Source: Hyphomicrobiales bacterium (GTDB taxonomy: Bacteria; Pseudomonadota; Alphaproteobacteria; Rhizobiales; Devosiaceae). Taken from it: DNA of 64,000 bases. The translations under genes were made by a program, and so were the position numbers. Below are positions 33,755 through 41,475 of this stretch, piece by piece; position 1 is the stretch's first letter; every line of letters begins with the position of its first letter. The stretch is from assembly GCA_027487555.1 (NCBI GenBank), contig JAIYDI010000042.1, positions 186,001-250,000 on the forward strand, written 5' to 3'. A model generated the notes under the pieces. That model did not search any database. It had not been told where the DNA came from and was given only the letters and a program-made list of their open reading frames with translations.

Positions 33755-35163
33755 CCGGGGATCCAGTTCTCGTCGAGATTTTCGGGTGTCACGGGCACGT
33801 TGCCCTTGGGCAGGTTGTCATTGAGCGGGCGCCACGACTGGCTCGGCGCGCCATCAGCCGCATGGATTGCAAGACCGAGCGCCCAGAAGCGGTCGGCGTG
33901 GCCGTCCGGCGTGCGCTCCGCCATGAAGCGGATATTGCCGGCCGCGGTCACCTGCTTGGTCACCTGCCTCAGGTCGGCCCGGATCGGGCCGCTATGCGGG
34001 ATGCGGATGCGCCGGTCTTCCATCCGGGAGCGGATTGGATAGGCGAGCGCTTCCTTGGTGGCCGACGTAAAGCTCACGCCCTCGACCCGGTACTGCCCGA
34101 ACTTGTCCTGCGCATCATCGACCCAGCCGATGCCGAGGCCCGTCTGGTCGATGCAGATCCGCGCGCATTTTTCGAACCAGGGCCAGAGCACCTTCTCCTG
34201 CTCCGACTTCCGCATCTTCGACAGCTCTTCGACATGCCGCGTGTAGAGCACGTCACCGAGCTTCTCCACGACCCAGAGCACGGTGAGGTCTTTCTTCCGG
34301 CCGATATCGACGCCGGCATAGAGCACCCCGCCTTCGCGCGTCTGCCATGCCGCTTCGCGCGGATACTCAGCCGAGGCGATGAGGTCGTATTCGAGGAAGG
34401 CCGCGTCATCGTCGGCCGGCTGGCACATGTATTCCTGGAGGAAGCTCTCCTCGTCGGCCGCGCCCGACTTCACCCAGGCGAAATATGCCGCCTCGTCCAT
34501 CTCCTGGCGTTCGTCGTCGGCCGGCAGCGACTGCTGCAGCTTCCACAGGAACCCCTGGTCGAGCGCGTCCTGCAGCGTCACCGTGTGCAGGCTGATCTTC
34601 TTGGGGTTGCCGCTTTCCTTGATCTCGCGGACCAGCTGGTTGAAGAAGTTGGCGCTGCCGCGATGGGTGGAGATCACCTCCATCTGCCCGCCCCAGGTGA
34701 TGCCCGGATAGGCGATCGTCCAGAGCTTGCGCGGATCAGGGTGGAGCGCAAACTCGTCGAGCACGCGGCTGCCGCGCTTGCCGGCCTGGGCATCCGGGTT
34801 CGAACTCATCGAATGGATGCGCTTGCCGTTCGCGAACGAGAGCACATAGGCGGAGTGCTTCTGCTCGTCGATCACGACTTCACCCATGTCGCGGGCAGCG
34901 ATATCGGCGATCGACGCCCAGAGCTTGCAGTCCTCGAGATAGAGCCGCGACTGGATTTCGTCGCGCGACGAGACCCACTCGTCATAGCGGGCCGAGGCGA
35001 GCGCGACGCGAGACACTTGCGCATACGCCGTCGACCAGCTGATCCCGATCTGGCGGCTCTTCTCCATGAGCTTGAGGCGCGACTTGTCCGCGATCCAGCG
35101 CGCCTGGAACGGCAGGAAAATCACTTCGGTATTTGCCGGAACGACGCGCGCATTGCCCATCAC
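33751..35163 (-). CDS. Terminase large subunit (Mu gp28-like)
   Basis: 470 aa. Walker A is EKSRQIGISWS (about 34-44), Walker B is VLDEFAL with Asp136-Glu137, and the nuclease domain begins AGVDIGRKKD with Asp286. QDKFGQYRVEGVSFTSATKE is the C-terminal family motif. It packages DNA into the prohead, in Mu starting outside the phage and filling a head. It overlaps the portal gene by 4 bases and the small-terminase gene by 4. Confidence 0.9.
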   Translation of the reverse strand: MMGNARVVPANTEVIFLPFQARWIADKSRLKLMEKSRQIGISWSTAYAQVSRVALASARYDEWVSSRDEIQSRLYLEDCKLWASIADIAARDMGEVVIDEQKHSAYVLSFANGKRIHSMSSNPDAQAGKRGSRVLDEFALHPDPRKLWTIAYPGITWGGQMEVISTHRGSANFFNQLVREIKESGNPKKISLHTVTLQDALDQGFLWKLQQSLPADDERQEMDEAAYFAWVKSGAADEESFLQEYMCQPADDDAAFLEYDLIASAEYPREAAWQTREGGVLYAGVDIGRKKDLTVLWVVEKLGDVLYTRHVEELSKMRKSEQEKVLWPWFEKCARICIDQTGLGIGWVDDAQDKFGQYRVEGVSFTSATKEALAYPIRSRMEDRRIRIPHSGPIRADLRQVTKQVTAAGNIRFMAERTPDGHADRFWALGLAIHAADGAPSQSWRPLNDNLPKGNVPVTPENLDENWIPG

Positions 35164-35744
35164 GCGAGACCCGATAGCTTGGCGGTGATCCTGCTCATCA
35201 CCTCGTCGGAGACGCCGGCCTTCTTGCCGATCTGCTCAATGTCTTTCTTTGCCGCCTCCACCTTCTGCGCGAACTCGCGCTCAAGCATGCGGCGATAATC
35301 GGCCGACTGCTTCTGTGCGGAGGTCGCCGCCTGGGCGGCGCGCGCCAGTTCCATCAGATCCTTGGCCGCAAGCTGTGCGCCCTCGGCTTCCATCAGCTTC
35401 ACCGCCGCGACCTGCAGCATATTGGATAGGTTGATGGTCAGTTGGTCGGAGCCATCCGTGCCGAGCACCTCGGCGAGCTCGCGCGACATGCGCAGCGTTT
35501 CGTCCAGCTCGCGGAACTGCATCGCCTTGCGCACGGCATAGCGCGAGAACGAACCATTGCTGATCGGCTCGATCCCGAGCGCCGCCAGCTTCACGTTGAA
35601 GATGTCGCGCAGCTCGTTGAGCGGGCGGCTCTTGGCCCGGATTTCGGTGTTCAGCCAGGTCAGGTGTTCCTGGGCTTCCTCGGGCAGCATGTCGAGCCGC
35701 GACAGCCGACCGCGCCCCTGCCGCCGTTCGGTCTCGCCGGTCAT
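35160..35744 (-). CDS. DUF3486 / Mu gp27-like small terminase subunit
   Basis: 194 aa, mostly helical. GRLSRLDMLPEEAQEHLTWLNTEIRAK is the N-terminal HTH-like region of DUF3486, then NLSNMLQVAAVKLMEAEGAQLAAKDLMELARAAQAATSAQKQ (a long coiled-coil-forming helix). It should recognise the packaging site and deliver the DNA to the large subunit. It overlaps that gene. Confidence 0.85.
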   Translation of the reverse strand: MTGETERRQGRGRLSRLDMLPEEAQEHLTWLNTEIRAKSRPLNELRDIFNVKLAALGIEPISNGSFSRYAVRKAMQFRELDETLRMSRELAEVLGTDGSDQLTINLSNMLQVAAVKLMEAEGAQLAAKDLMELARAAQAATSAQKQSADYRRMLEREFAQKVEAAKKDIEQIGKKAGVSDEVMSRITAKLSGLA

Positions 35745-35746
35745 GC

Positions 35747-36043
35747 TCAGAGCTCCGGTGAGGGGCGCGCGACCCCTTCGACGAACGAGCGCCGCTCGAC
35801 ATGGTCCATGCCCGCGCGGGTGATCGCCGCGACGAGCACGGTGCCCGCCTCGCTGTTGCGGACGGCACCCAGCTCGGCGAGCTTCCGCAGCTGCGTGCGG
35901 ATCCAGTCGCGCGAGCGGCGATGCCCGAAGGCGTCGAGCACCTTCTCGAGCAGCACTTCGTTGAGCCGGCCATCCGGCTGCGCCGCAAGTTCACGCAGGA
36001 TGATCAGCCGCGCGTCCTGCGTCATGTGTTCGTCGTAGTTCAC
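35747..36043 (-). CDS. Mu gp26-like winged-helix packaging protein
   Basis: 98 aa. ARLIILRELAAQPDGRLNEVLLEKVLDAFGHRRSRDWIRTQLRKLAELGAV fits the small winged-helix family found beside gp27/gp28 in Mu-like phages. Its role is presumed to be DNA-binding during packaging. It ends 2 bases before the DUF3486 gene. Confidence 0.78.
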   Translation of the reverse strand: MNYDEHMTQDARLIILRELAAQPDGRLNEVLLEKVLDAFGHRRSRDWIRTQLRKLAELGAVRNSEAGTVLVAAITRAGMDHVERRSFVEGVARPSPEL

Positions 36044-36372
36044 TGGCTACCCCCCTTGCTGCGCAGGTAGTCGTCGATCCGGTGGACGGTGCGGCCGACC
36101 GATCCGATCTGCTCGTCCATCCGCCCCATCGCGCCGCGGATTTCGGTCATGGCGAGCTTGAGTTCCATCACGCTGTCCTGGGTGGGCAGGTGCTTCATTT
36201 CGAGTTCCACCTGCTGCAGCCGCTGGTCGTGCGTTGTCATCGTCGCCAGCACCTTGTCGATAGCCTCGGCATTCTTCTTCGACGGCGACTGGATGAACGC
36301 CCAGATCCCGAGCACCGCCCCGAGCACCGCGCCGATGCCGACGATGATGTCTTTGACGAGCAGGATATCCAT
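36040..36372 (-). CDS. DUF2730 / Mu gp25-like membrane coiled-coil protein
   Basis: 110 aa. One N-terminal membrane helix (IIVGIGAVLGAVLGIWAFI) is followed by a heptad-rich coiled coil (HDQRLQQVELEMKHLPTQD). This is the standard gp25-like layout next to the packaging genes of transposable phages. It may also be a spanin or lysis accessory. It overlaps neighbours on both sides. Confidence 0.75.
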   Translation of the reverse strand: MDILLVKDIIVGIGAVLGAVLGIWAFIQSPSKKNAEAIDKVLATMTTHDQRLQQVELEMKHLPTQDSVMELKLAMTEIRGAMGRMDEQIGSVGRTVHRIDDYLRSKGGSQ

Positions 36373-36599
36373 CAGCGCTTCCCCAGGCGTTCGCGCGTCT
36401 CGGCGCAGTCGATGCAGTGTCGAGCCGAGGGCAGCGCCCGACGGCGCGCCTCCGGGATTTCAGCGCCGCAGGCGCGGCAATGGACTGCGGGCGCGCCGGT
36501 CACCTTGAGGCCGGATCGGGCACGGGCGATCGAAGCGTCACGCTCCTGCTCGACCCGCTGCTCAGCCTGCTCGATTGCGAAATTGCCGAGCGTGTTCAT
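36372..36599 (-). CDS. TraR/DksA-type zinc-finger protein
   Basis: 75 aa. CRACGAEIPEARRRALPSARHCIDC holds the four-Cys zinc site of TraR/DksA-family phage proteins. The N-terminal part is a coiled helix. TraR-like proteins bind RNA polymerase's secondary channel and can adjust transcription during the lytic cycle. The start ATG at 36599 is shared with the preceding stop. Confidence 0.85.
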   Translation of the reverse strand: MNTLGNFAIEQAEQRVEQERDASIARARSGLKVTGAPAVHCRACGAEIPEARRRALPSARHCIDCAETRERLGKR

Positions 36600-37201
36600 C
36601 AGCCAGCCTTCTTGCCGAGCCGCCCGAACAGCCCGCCCCACTGCTCGCGCACCATTTCGAGCAGGGTATGCCCGCCCATGTGCAGCGTGAGGTAGAGGCC
36701 GGTGAGGGTCAGCAGCGTGCCGACGTCCAGGACGTCGATCTGCGGCGCGTCGAACCCTGCCTTGCAGGCGCCCTTGCACACGGTGAGCCGGATCACGGCA
36801 TTGCCCACCGGGGCGAGCAGCACGACGAAGCCCCAGAAGAGCATCAGCAGGTACTGCCACACGACGAGCCAGCGGTTGCCGCTGGTCACCGGCGCATTGA
36901 GCCGCTCGTTCGTGAGCCGCTGGCTCTCGTTTGCCGCGTCCTGCAGCTTCGCCTGGGCGAGGATCATCTCCGCCGTGCGCCCCTCGACCTCCGCCACGAC
37001 CCTGCCGAGCTCGGGTGCCGGCAGCTTCGCCGCCGCCTCCTCGACCTTCACCGGGTCGGCCTCGACCCCGAGCGCTTCCGCCAGCATGCCGAGCGCATCG
37101 CCGGCAATGGCGCCGACTTCCGGTCCGAACTGCTTCGCGGCCATCCGCGACAGGATCTTGCCGCCCGCGTCGAGCAACAGTTTTTCAAGCCCGGCCATCA
37201 T
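36599..37201 (-). CDS. Holin-like membrane protein
   Basis: 200 aa. An Ala/Glu-rich helical N-terminus is followed by two membrane helices (about 110-133 and 150-172), the first ending in WGFVVLLAPVG. It follows the endolysin gene, the place of holins. By 3TM-holin-like families it is long, so the call rests on position and hydrophobicity. The ATGATG start overlaps the preceding stop. Confidence 0.65.
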   Translation of the reverse strand: MMAGLEKLLLDAGGKILSRMAAKQFGPEVGAIAGDALGMLAEALGVEADPVKVEEAAAKLPAPELGRVVAEVEGRTAEMILAQAKLQDAANESQRLTNERLNAPVTSGNRWLVVWQYLLMLFWGFVVLLAPVGNAVIRLTVCKGACKAGFDAPQIDVLDVGTLLTLTGLYLTLHMGGHTLLEMVREQWGGLFGRLGKKAG

Positions 37202-37383
37202 TCATTCTCCAGGTGGTAGGCAATGCGCTCGAGCGCGGCCGCGATCCGCGCGAGGTCGAGCGCGGCGCCGGTGCCGATGTTGAGGAGTTCCGTGGCGACA
37301 CGGTTCACGTCCGGCCCGCCGCCCTTCGCGATCTCGCCGAGGATGGCGTCCCGCGAACGATTGATCTGATCCGCCCGATCCAT
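37198..37383 (-). CDS. Small phage protein in the lysis block
   Basis: 61 aa. It starts at the ATG that shares one base with the endolysin stop (TGATG). It is helical, with no membrane segment: NRSRDAILGEIAKGGGPDVNRVATELLN. Function unknown. Confidence 0.65.
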   Translation of the reverse strand: MDRADQINRSRDAILGEIAKGGGPDVNRVATELLNIGTGAALDLARIAAALERIAYHLENE

Positions 37384-38132
37384 CAGTTGACCCCACCGAT
37401 GGGCATCACCTGCCGCAGCGCCTCTGCCTGTTGCCGGTTGAGGATGGCGCGCCAGGCGAAGACCAGTGCGACGAGCGCGATCACGACGCCGATGCTGGTG
37501 AGCGTCCAGTCGACCGCCTGCTGCGAGGATGAGCCGATGACCGTCGTGCCGCTGCCGACCGAGCTTGCGACCGATCCGGCATTCTGGCGGCGGGCAACCG
37601 CATCCTTCTTCGCGGCTTCGGCACCGAGCTGCTCTGCGACGACGGATGGGGCGGCACTTGCCGCGAGCGACCACATGATCGCCTTCGCCTGGATGTCGGC
37701 GACCCGCCTCCCCCAGCCCTTGCCGAAACTCTTCCAGATCTTCAGCGACTGCATGAAGCCGAGGCGCTTTGCGCAGATGGCCTTGATCGTCTGCACGTCG
37801 CTGCCGCCGATCGAGGCACGCAGCCACTTCAGCCCTCTCGACACACCCGAATTGACCGAGGCGTCATAGGTCGCGAGGTCGACGCCGATCGCCAGCGTCT
37901 CACCATTGATCGGGGACCAGAACAGGTCGAAGAACAGCTGCTCGGCTTCGGTGGTGCTGATGCCTTTGACCGGCTTCAGCGACAGCCCCTTCTTCCGGCG
38001 CCACGCATCATAGGTCGCCTGGGTGACGCCGCGATCGGTCGGCCCGCCGGGGTCTTTCGGATGGTTGACATAGCCGCCCTCCCAGGCGGCGGTCACTGCA
38101 TCGCAGCGCTTGAACTTCAGGCTCGGAAACAT
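37383..38132 (-). CDS. Glycoside hydrolase family 108 endolysin with C-terminal membrane helix
   Basis: 249 aa. The catalytic motif AWEGGYVNHPKDPGGPTDRG holds the family glutamate (Glu18), followed by the helical lysozyme fold (TDRGVTQATYDAWR, FWSPINGETLAIGVDLATYD). Residues about 209-232 are one hydrophobic helix (LTSIGVVIALVALVFAW), an uncommon C-terminal membrane anchor. I prefer the ATG at 38132 with GGGG 8 bases upstream, because an ATG at 38180 has no ribosome site. It cuts peptidoglycan at the end of infection. Copy 3 of the late element lies about 80 bases upstream. Confidence 0.88.
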   Translation of the reverse strand: MFPSLKFKRCDAVTAAWEGGYVNHPKDPGGPTDRGVTQATYDAWRRKKGLSLKPVKGISTTEAEQLFFDLFWSPINGETLAIGVDLATYDASVNSGVSRGLKWLRASIGGSDVQTIKAICAKRLGFMQSLKIWKSFGKGWGRRVADIQAKAIMWSLAASAAPSVVAEQLGAEAAKKDAVARRQNAGSVASSVGSGTTVIGSSSQQAVDWTLTSIGVVIALVALVFAWRAILNRQQAEALRQVMPIGGVN

Positions 38133-38213
38133 CGGCTTGCCCCTGATGCGCAATGCGCGCCCGGTGCGGCGCGCGATCATGGAGGCAATCTGTCAGGGTT
38201 CAGCGCGAGCGAT

Positions 38214-38234
38214 CATCCACGCAGCCGCGCGGGT
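38214..38234 (-). promoter_or_regulatory. 21-bp late-block element, copy 3 (before the lysis genes)
   Basis: CATCCACGCAG, then CC, then GCGCGGGT on the plus strand. It begins 3 bases downstream of the Mor/C-like stop. It is the first of the three copies in transcription order and precedes the endolysin, in the position of Mu Plys. Confidence 0.6.
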
Positions 38235-38237
38235 GTC

Positions 38238-38597
38238 TCAGATGGGGAGGGTCAACTGCTCGGGGGCCTGGGGGCCAAGCCACTTGCGGACGGTGGCGAC
38301 GTCGGCCCGAACGACGCGGGCAATCTCGTTATAGCTCTTGCCGGCATCGCGAAGCGTTTCGGCGATCCATTCCCGAGCCAGCGGCACCTTGATGTACCCG
38401 TAGCCCATCGCCGCTGCAAGCCGCTCGACATTGTCGGCGCCGATCGTCTTGGCCGCCAGGCTCCTGTCGCCCGATCCGACCGACAGGTAGATCTGTGATC
38501 CACCGAGCGCGAGGAACAGCGCGAGCGCCCGCTCCGTGCCGATCACGTCCACATAGGCGGAGATATGCGCGGCCGGCAGGCGCTTGGCCTTAGTCAT
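38238..38597 (-). CDS. Mor/C-like transcription activator (candidate)
   Basis: 119 aa. An Ala/Leu-rich N-terminal half with LFLALGGSQIYLSVG (like the GG-x-IYIP dimer strand of the Mor family) leads to GYIKVPLAREWIAETLRDAGKSYNEIARVVRADVATVRKWLG (residues about 67-110). That is the family's two-helix plus C-terminal HTH arrangement. In Mu, Mor switches on middle and C late transcription, and C lies directly before the lysis gene. This gene has the same place. Only one such gene is seen, so it may do both jobs. Confidence 0.7.
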   Translation of the reverse strand: MTKAKRLPAAHISAYVDVIGTERALALFLALGGSQIYLSVGSGDRSLAAKTIGADNVERLAAAMGYGYIKVPLAREWIAETLRDAGKSYNEIARVVRADVATVRKWLGPQAPEQLTLPI

Positions 38598-38868
38598 CGC
38601 GCATCTCCGGTAGGGCGCGATCGCGCGGCCGCTGCGGGCGGTCGCAGTTGACCACCTCGACCGTTGTGCGGCCGTTGGTCTGCGCCGCGTCCTCGAGATG
38701 CAGCCGCACCCCGTCCGTCTTCACGGCGACGGCGCCGAGCTCGGCGGCGCTCATCGCCATGCCGCCCAGGTGACGGCGCACGGCCGGGACATCGATCCCG
38801 AACTTCTGTTCCAGGTAGCGCAGCACGGCATGGTCGGTAACGTGCAGGCGAACTTCGCGTGTCTTCAT
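38590..38868 (-). CDS. Phage protein of the early operon, unknown function
   Basis: 92 aa from the ATG at 38868, which overlaps the preceding stop (ATGA). LHVTDHAVLRYLEQKFGIDVPAVRRHL is a stretch found in small proteins of several phages; it resembles a short RelE-like or DNA-binding fold, but I cannot name it. It overlaps the Mor/C-like gene by 8 bases. Confidence 0.65.
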   Translation of the reverse strand: MKTREVRLHVTDHAVLRYLEQKFGIDVPAVRRHLGGMAMSAAELGAVAVKTDGVRLHLEDAAQTNGRTTVEVVNCDRPQRPRDRALPEMRDD

Positions 38869-39068
38869 TTCTGCCAATGCCTCAGTTCATGGCCTTCCAC
38901 CTCGGGGTGCTCTGGCACCTTGGGGAGCGGCCGGTGGAGTTCGATGGAAAGCAGTTCCGCGGTCACCCGCCTGAGCCGGCGCTGCAGCTCGGGACGAGAG
39001 CGGGGTGCGTCGGACAGGAGCCCGACCAGCATGTCGCGCTCGGTGCGGACGATGTGTTCGGGGCGCAT
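38865..39068 (-). CDS. Small early phage protein with wHTH look
   Basis: 67 aa from the ATG at 39068. HIVRTERDMLVGLLSDAPRSRPELQRRLRRVTAELLSIELHRPL could be a short winged-helix DNA-binding domain. It begins 2 bases after the GemA stop. Function unknown. Confidence 0.6.
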   Translation of the reverse strand: MRPEHIVRTERDMLVGLLSDAPRSRPELQRRLRRVTAELLSIELHRPLPKVPEHPEVEGHELRHWQK

Positions 39069-39070
39069 CT

Positions 39071-39658
39071 TCACTTTGCCCTGGGCAGCGCCCGGATTTT
39101 CTCGCCGAGACGGTTCATCATCTCGATCGGCGCGATCGCCCGGCCCACTGCACATTCGAGGGTCGCATCGACAGCGCCGTCGCCTGATGCTTGCCTGAGC
39201 ATCCGCACCTGTGCGGCCAGCACACAGTCTGCCGGGTCCTCGTGCTCTTTCCAGTCGACGCCACCCGACCGCTCGAGCCAGCCCTTCAGCCCCTCGATCG
39301 CCTTGGTCGCGTCCTGTGCATGGCGGAGGAACCGGACATGGTCGAGCCCGGTCTGCCGCTTGACGAAAGCGAGGAGCGCGCGGTCATCGCGATCGCGGAC
39401 CAGGCCAAGATTGTAGCCCGCGATCCAGAGCGCCTGCAGCTTGCCGGCATAGGCCCCTTCAAGGGGTTTTCGAGAACCTTTCGACCCTCCTTTGAAACCC
39501 TTTGAACGGAAGTGCTCCAGCACCTTCTGCCGCTCGGGCTCGGTCATCTCCGCTGAGCTCGACTTCCCCGTCACCTGGGCGAGGGTCGCCCGATAGGTCG
39601 CGTCGTCGAGACCCAGTTCCTTCTTGGCGACATGCATCGCCGCTATCGATCTGCTCAT
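39071..39658 (-). CDS. GemA-family regulatory protein (Mu gp16-like, DUF1018)
   Basis: 195 aa. SIAAMHVAKKELGLDDATYRATLAQVTGKSSSAEMTEPERQKVLEHF is the signature of the GemA/DUF1018 family. The remaining part, LQALWIAGYNLGLVRDRDDRALLAFVKRQTGLDHVRF, completes the domain. In Mu, GemA alters host gene expression and DNA supercoiling. The ATG at 39658 overlaps the preceding gene's stop. Confidence 0.9.
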   Translation of the reverse strand: MSRSIAAMHVAKKELGLDDATYRATLAQVTGKSSSAEMTEPERQKVLEHFRSKGFKGGSKGSRKPLEGAYAGKLQALWIAGYNLGLVRDRDDRALLAFVKRQTGLDHVRFLRHAQDATKAIEGLKGWLERSGGVDWKEHEDPADCVLAAQVRMLRQASGDGAVDATLECAVGRAIAPIEMMNRLGEKIRALPRAK

Positions 39659-39972
39659 TTCATCTGCCTCCGAAGTCCGGCCTGGTCCATCTGGTCCAGT
39701 GCTTCCGTGGCGGCGCGCCGTGAGCGCACCCAATTGCTGTAGGCCCAGTCGTGGCGGTGAACGTTGACCGGGTGCGGATCCCGCGCCCGGATGGTGAGGC
39801 CCGCATTAGTGACGCGGACTGGCTTGAGCGTTGTGACCTCGAGCACGGCAGCGACGACTGTTTCGCGGTCGAGCTCGAGGCCTGCGGCGATCTCATCGAC
39901 GGTGTAGCTTTCGCTCAGCCCCCAGAGGATTGGCTCCAGGAACCCGTCGCTGAAACGCCGCCGCTTCTTCAC
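39655..39972 (-). CDS. Phage HTH-like protein
   Basis: 105 aa. SESYTVDEIAAGLELDRETVVAAVLEVTTLKPVRVTNAGL looks like a small HTH, followed by a C-terminal helix with YSNWVRSRRAATEAL. It is in the middle of the early operon and overlaps both neighbours by 4 bases. Function unknown. Confidence 0.6.
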   Translation of the reverse strand: MKKRRRFSDGFLEPILWGLSESYTVDEIAAGLELDRETVVAAVLEVTTLKPVRVTNAGLTIRARDPHPVNVHRHDWAYSNWVRSRRAATEALDQMDQAGLRRQMK

Positions 39973-40178
39973 CTCATGACCGCCCGCTCGGCAGCGCGCC
40001 GCGCGTCACGGCCGGCCTGCCGCAGCAGCCTGAGCCGCTTCCGCTTGGCCTTGATATGTTCGTCGATCGAGGCCAGCTCATTGATCGCGTGGGTGTGGGC
40101 AGCGCGGGTCTTCTTCACCGCCTCCTGGGCGGCGAGGAGCTTGGCCCGCTCGGCTTCCGTGATCCGGATGCGTGGCAT
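39969..40178 (-). CDS. Small basic coiled-coil phage protein
   Basis: 69 aa from the ATG at 40178 (MPRIRITEAERAKLLAAQEAVKK). It is a strongly basic helix with heptad-like spacing throughout. Function unknown; it fits a nucleic-acid-binding accessory protein. Confidence 0.6.
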   Translation of the reverse strand: MPRIRITEAERAKLLAAQEAVKKTRAAHTHAINELASIDEHIKAKRKRLRLLRQAGRDARRAAERAVMR

Positions 40179-40188
40179 CGCCGCCCCC

Positions 40189-40857
40189 TCACGCCCGAGC
40201 GAGGTCGATGGTGACGGTCTGCCAATCGTCCTGGAACGAGGCGCGCCGCGCGAACCGCACATACTCCTTCCGCCCGACCACCCGCATCGCATCGCGGATC
40301 GCCGCCATGGCCCGCTGCCAGCGTTCGTCCTCGATCTCGAGGCGCAGCAGCATGAAGATTTCCGAGCGGTTGATCTTGCCTTCCTTGTCGGTGTTGAAGG
40401 CGCGGGTGATGATCGCCTTCACCTCGGGGCGGGCATCGGCCGACCACTCGTTCAGGCACTCGTCGAGCAGGCCCTTGGCGATCTGCAGCTGCGGGCCGAA
40501 GTCGATATAGTCGGCCATCTGCACCGTCACCTTGAACAGGGTATCGACGGTCATGTAGGTGCGGTTGCCCTTGCCCTGGTTGCCCCGCTTCACGAGCCCG
40601 TATTCCTGCTCGAGCAGTTGATCGAGGCTGTCGAGGTCGGCCATGCAGTGCGCCTTGAAGCGCTCGAGCTGCTCGCTCGCGGCGACGGCAAAGCCCATGA
40701 TCTTTCGCACCGTCTCGTCCTGCAGCTTGTCGGCGGGCTTGATCAGCGCCACCGGCATGTAGCCGCCGCGGCCGTCCATCATGCATGGGTTGCCGGCCAC
40801 TTCGATGATGCCGGTCGGAATGGGTGCGGGCGTGAACGCCGTCTTAGCGGTTTCCAT
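40189..40857 (-). CDS. DUF3164-family phage protein
   Basis: 222 aa. MDGRGGYMPVALIKPADKLQDETVRKI, ALIKRGNQGKGNRTYMTVDTLFKVTVQMADYIDFGPQLQIAKGLLDECLNEW (spread over about 90-140) and NRSEIFMLLRLEIEDERWQRAM are typical of DUF3164. This family is found in the replication regions of transposable phages. Its function is not established. Confidence 0.85.
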   Translation of the reverse strand: METAKTAFTPAPIPTGIIEVAGNPCMMDGRGGYMPVALIKPADKLQDETVRKIMGFAVAASEQLERFKAHCMADLDSLDQLLEQEYGLVKRGNQGKGNRTYMTVDTLFKVTVQMADYIDFGPQLQIAKGLLDECLNEWSADARPEVKAIITRAFNTDKEGKINRSEIFMLLRLEIEDERWQRAMAAIRDAMRVVGRKEYVRFARRASFQDDWQTVTIDLARA

Positions 40858-41233
40858 TGTTGGGGAACTCCTGGTTGAAACGTGTCTTGAGGTCTTCGAA
40901 AGCCGCGTTGAACTGATCGACCCTATCGGCCAGGAGCCGGGTCAGGACGTCGTCGTTGATCGGCGCGGCGATCACCGCCGCGCGGGTCTCGGAGAGTGCG
41001 GCATGGGCGGCTATCACCTGGGCAAGCCGCGCCGCGACTGTGCCCTTGATCGCCCGCCCATAGAGCGGCCACTCGGGCCAGCGTTCCGGCAGGTCGTTCT
41101 TTGTGAGAACGAAGCAGGCGAGCGCGACGAGTTCGACCTCGGTCGTTTCCTCCATGCCTGTCGGGGTGTTGAGGATACGCTGCGCGACCGCGAGCACATT
41201 CACAGGGATCGGCGGAATGGCGGGGGTGCTCAT
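40844..41233 (-). CDS. Early phage protein, unknown function
   Basis: 129 aa from the ATG at 41233, which overlaps the preceding stop (ATGA). It is helical. Residues 30-60 hold EVELVALACFVLTKNDLPERWPEWPLYGRAIKG, and the end is coiled. No recognised domain. Confidence 0.62.
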   Translation of the reverse strand: MSTPAIPPIPVNVLAVAQRILNTPTGMEETTEVELVALACFVLTKNDLPERWPEWPLYGRAIKGTVAARLAQVIAAHAALSETRAAVIAAPINDDVLTRLLADRVDQFNAAFEDLKTRFNQEFPNNGNR

Positions 41234-41475
41234 GCCGCACCGCCTTCGCCGCCGCCCACCGGGGTGTCGCGCTTCCGCTTGACCTCGGCGATGAGGTCGC
41301 GGTTGTCGCGGCACCAGGTGAGGGTGTCGATCGCCGCACGCAGCCGGGCATTGGCCTCGTTGGCCTCCGCCTGGCGCAGCTTCCCTTGCGAGACGAGCTT
41401 GGGGTAAACGCCCGCCCGCATGCCGAGTTCGCGGTTGAGTTCGTCGATCTGCAGCTGGATATGGACGCCGCTCAT
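41230..41475 (-). CDS. Small early phage protein
   Basis: 81 aa. QLQIDELNRELGMRAGVYPKLVSQGKLRQAEANEANARLRAAIDTL is similar to small helical proteins often found near MuB in Mu-like phages, sometimes annotated as phage or HTH-like proteins. Overlaps neighbours by 4 bases. Confidence 0.6.
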   Translation of the reverse strand: MSGVHIQLQIDELNRELGMRAGVYPKLVSQGKLRQAEANEANARLRAAIDTLTWCRDNRDLIAEVKRKRDTPVGGGEGGAA

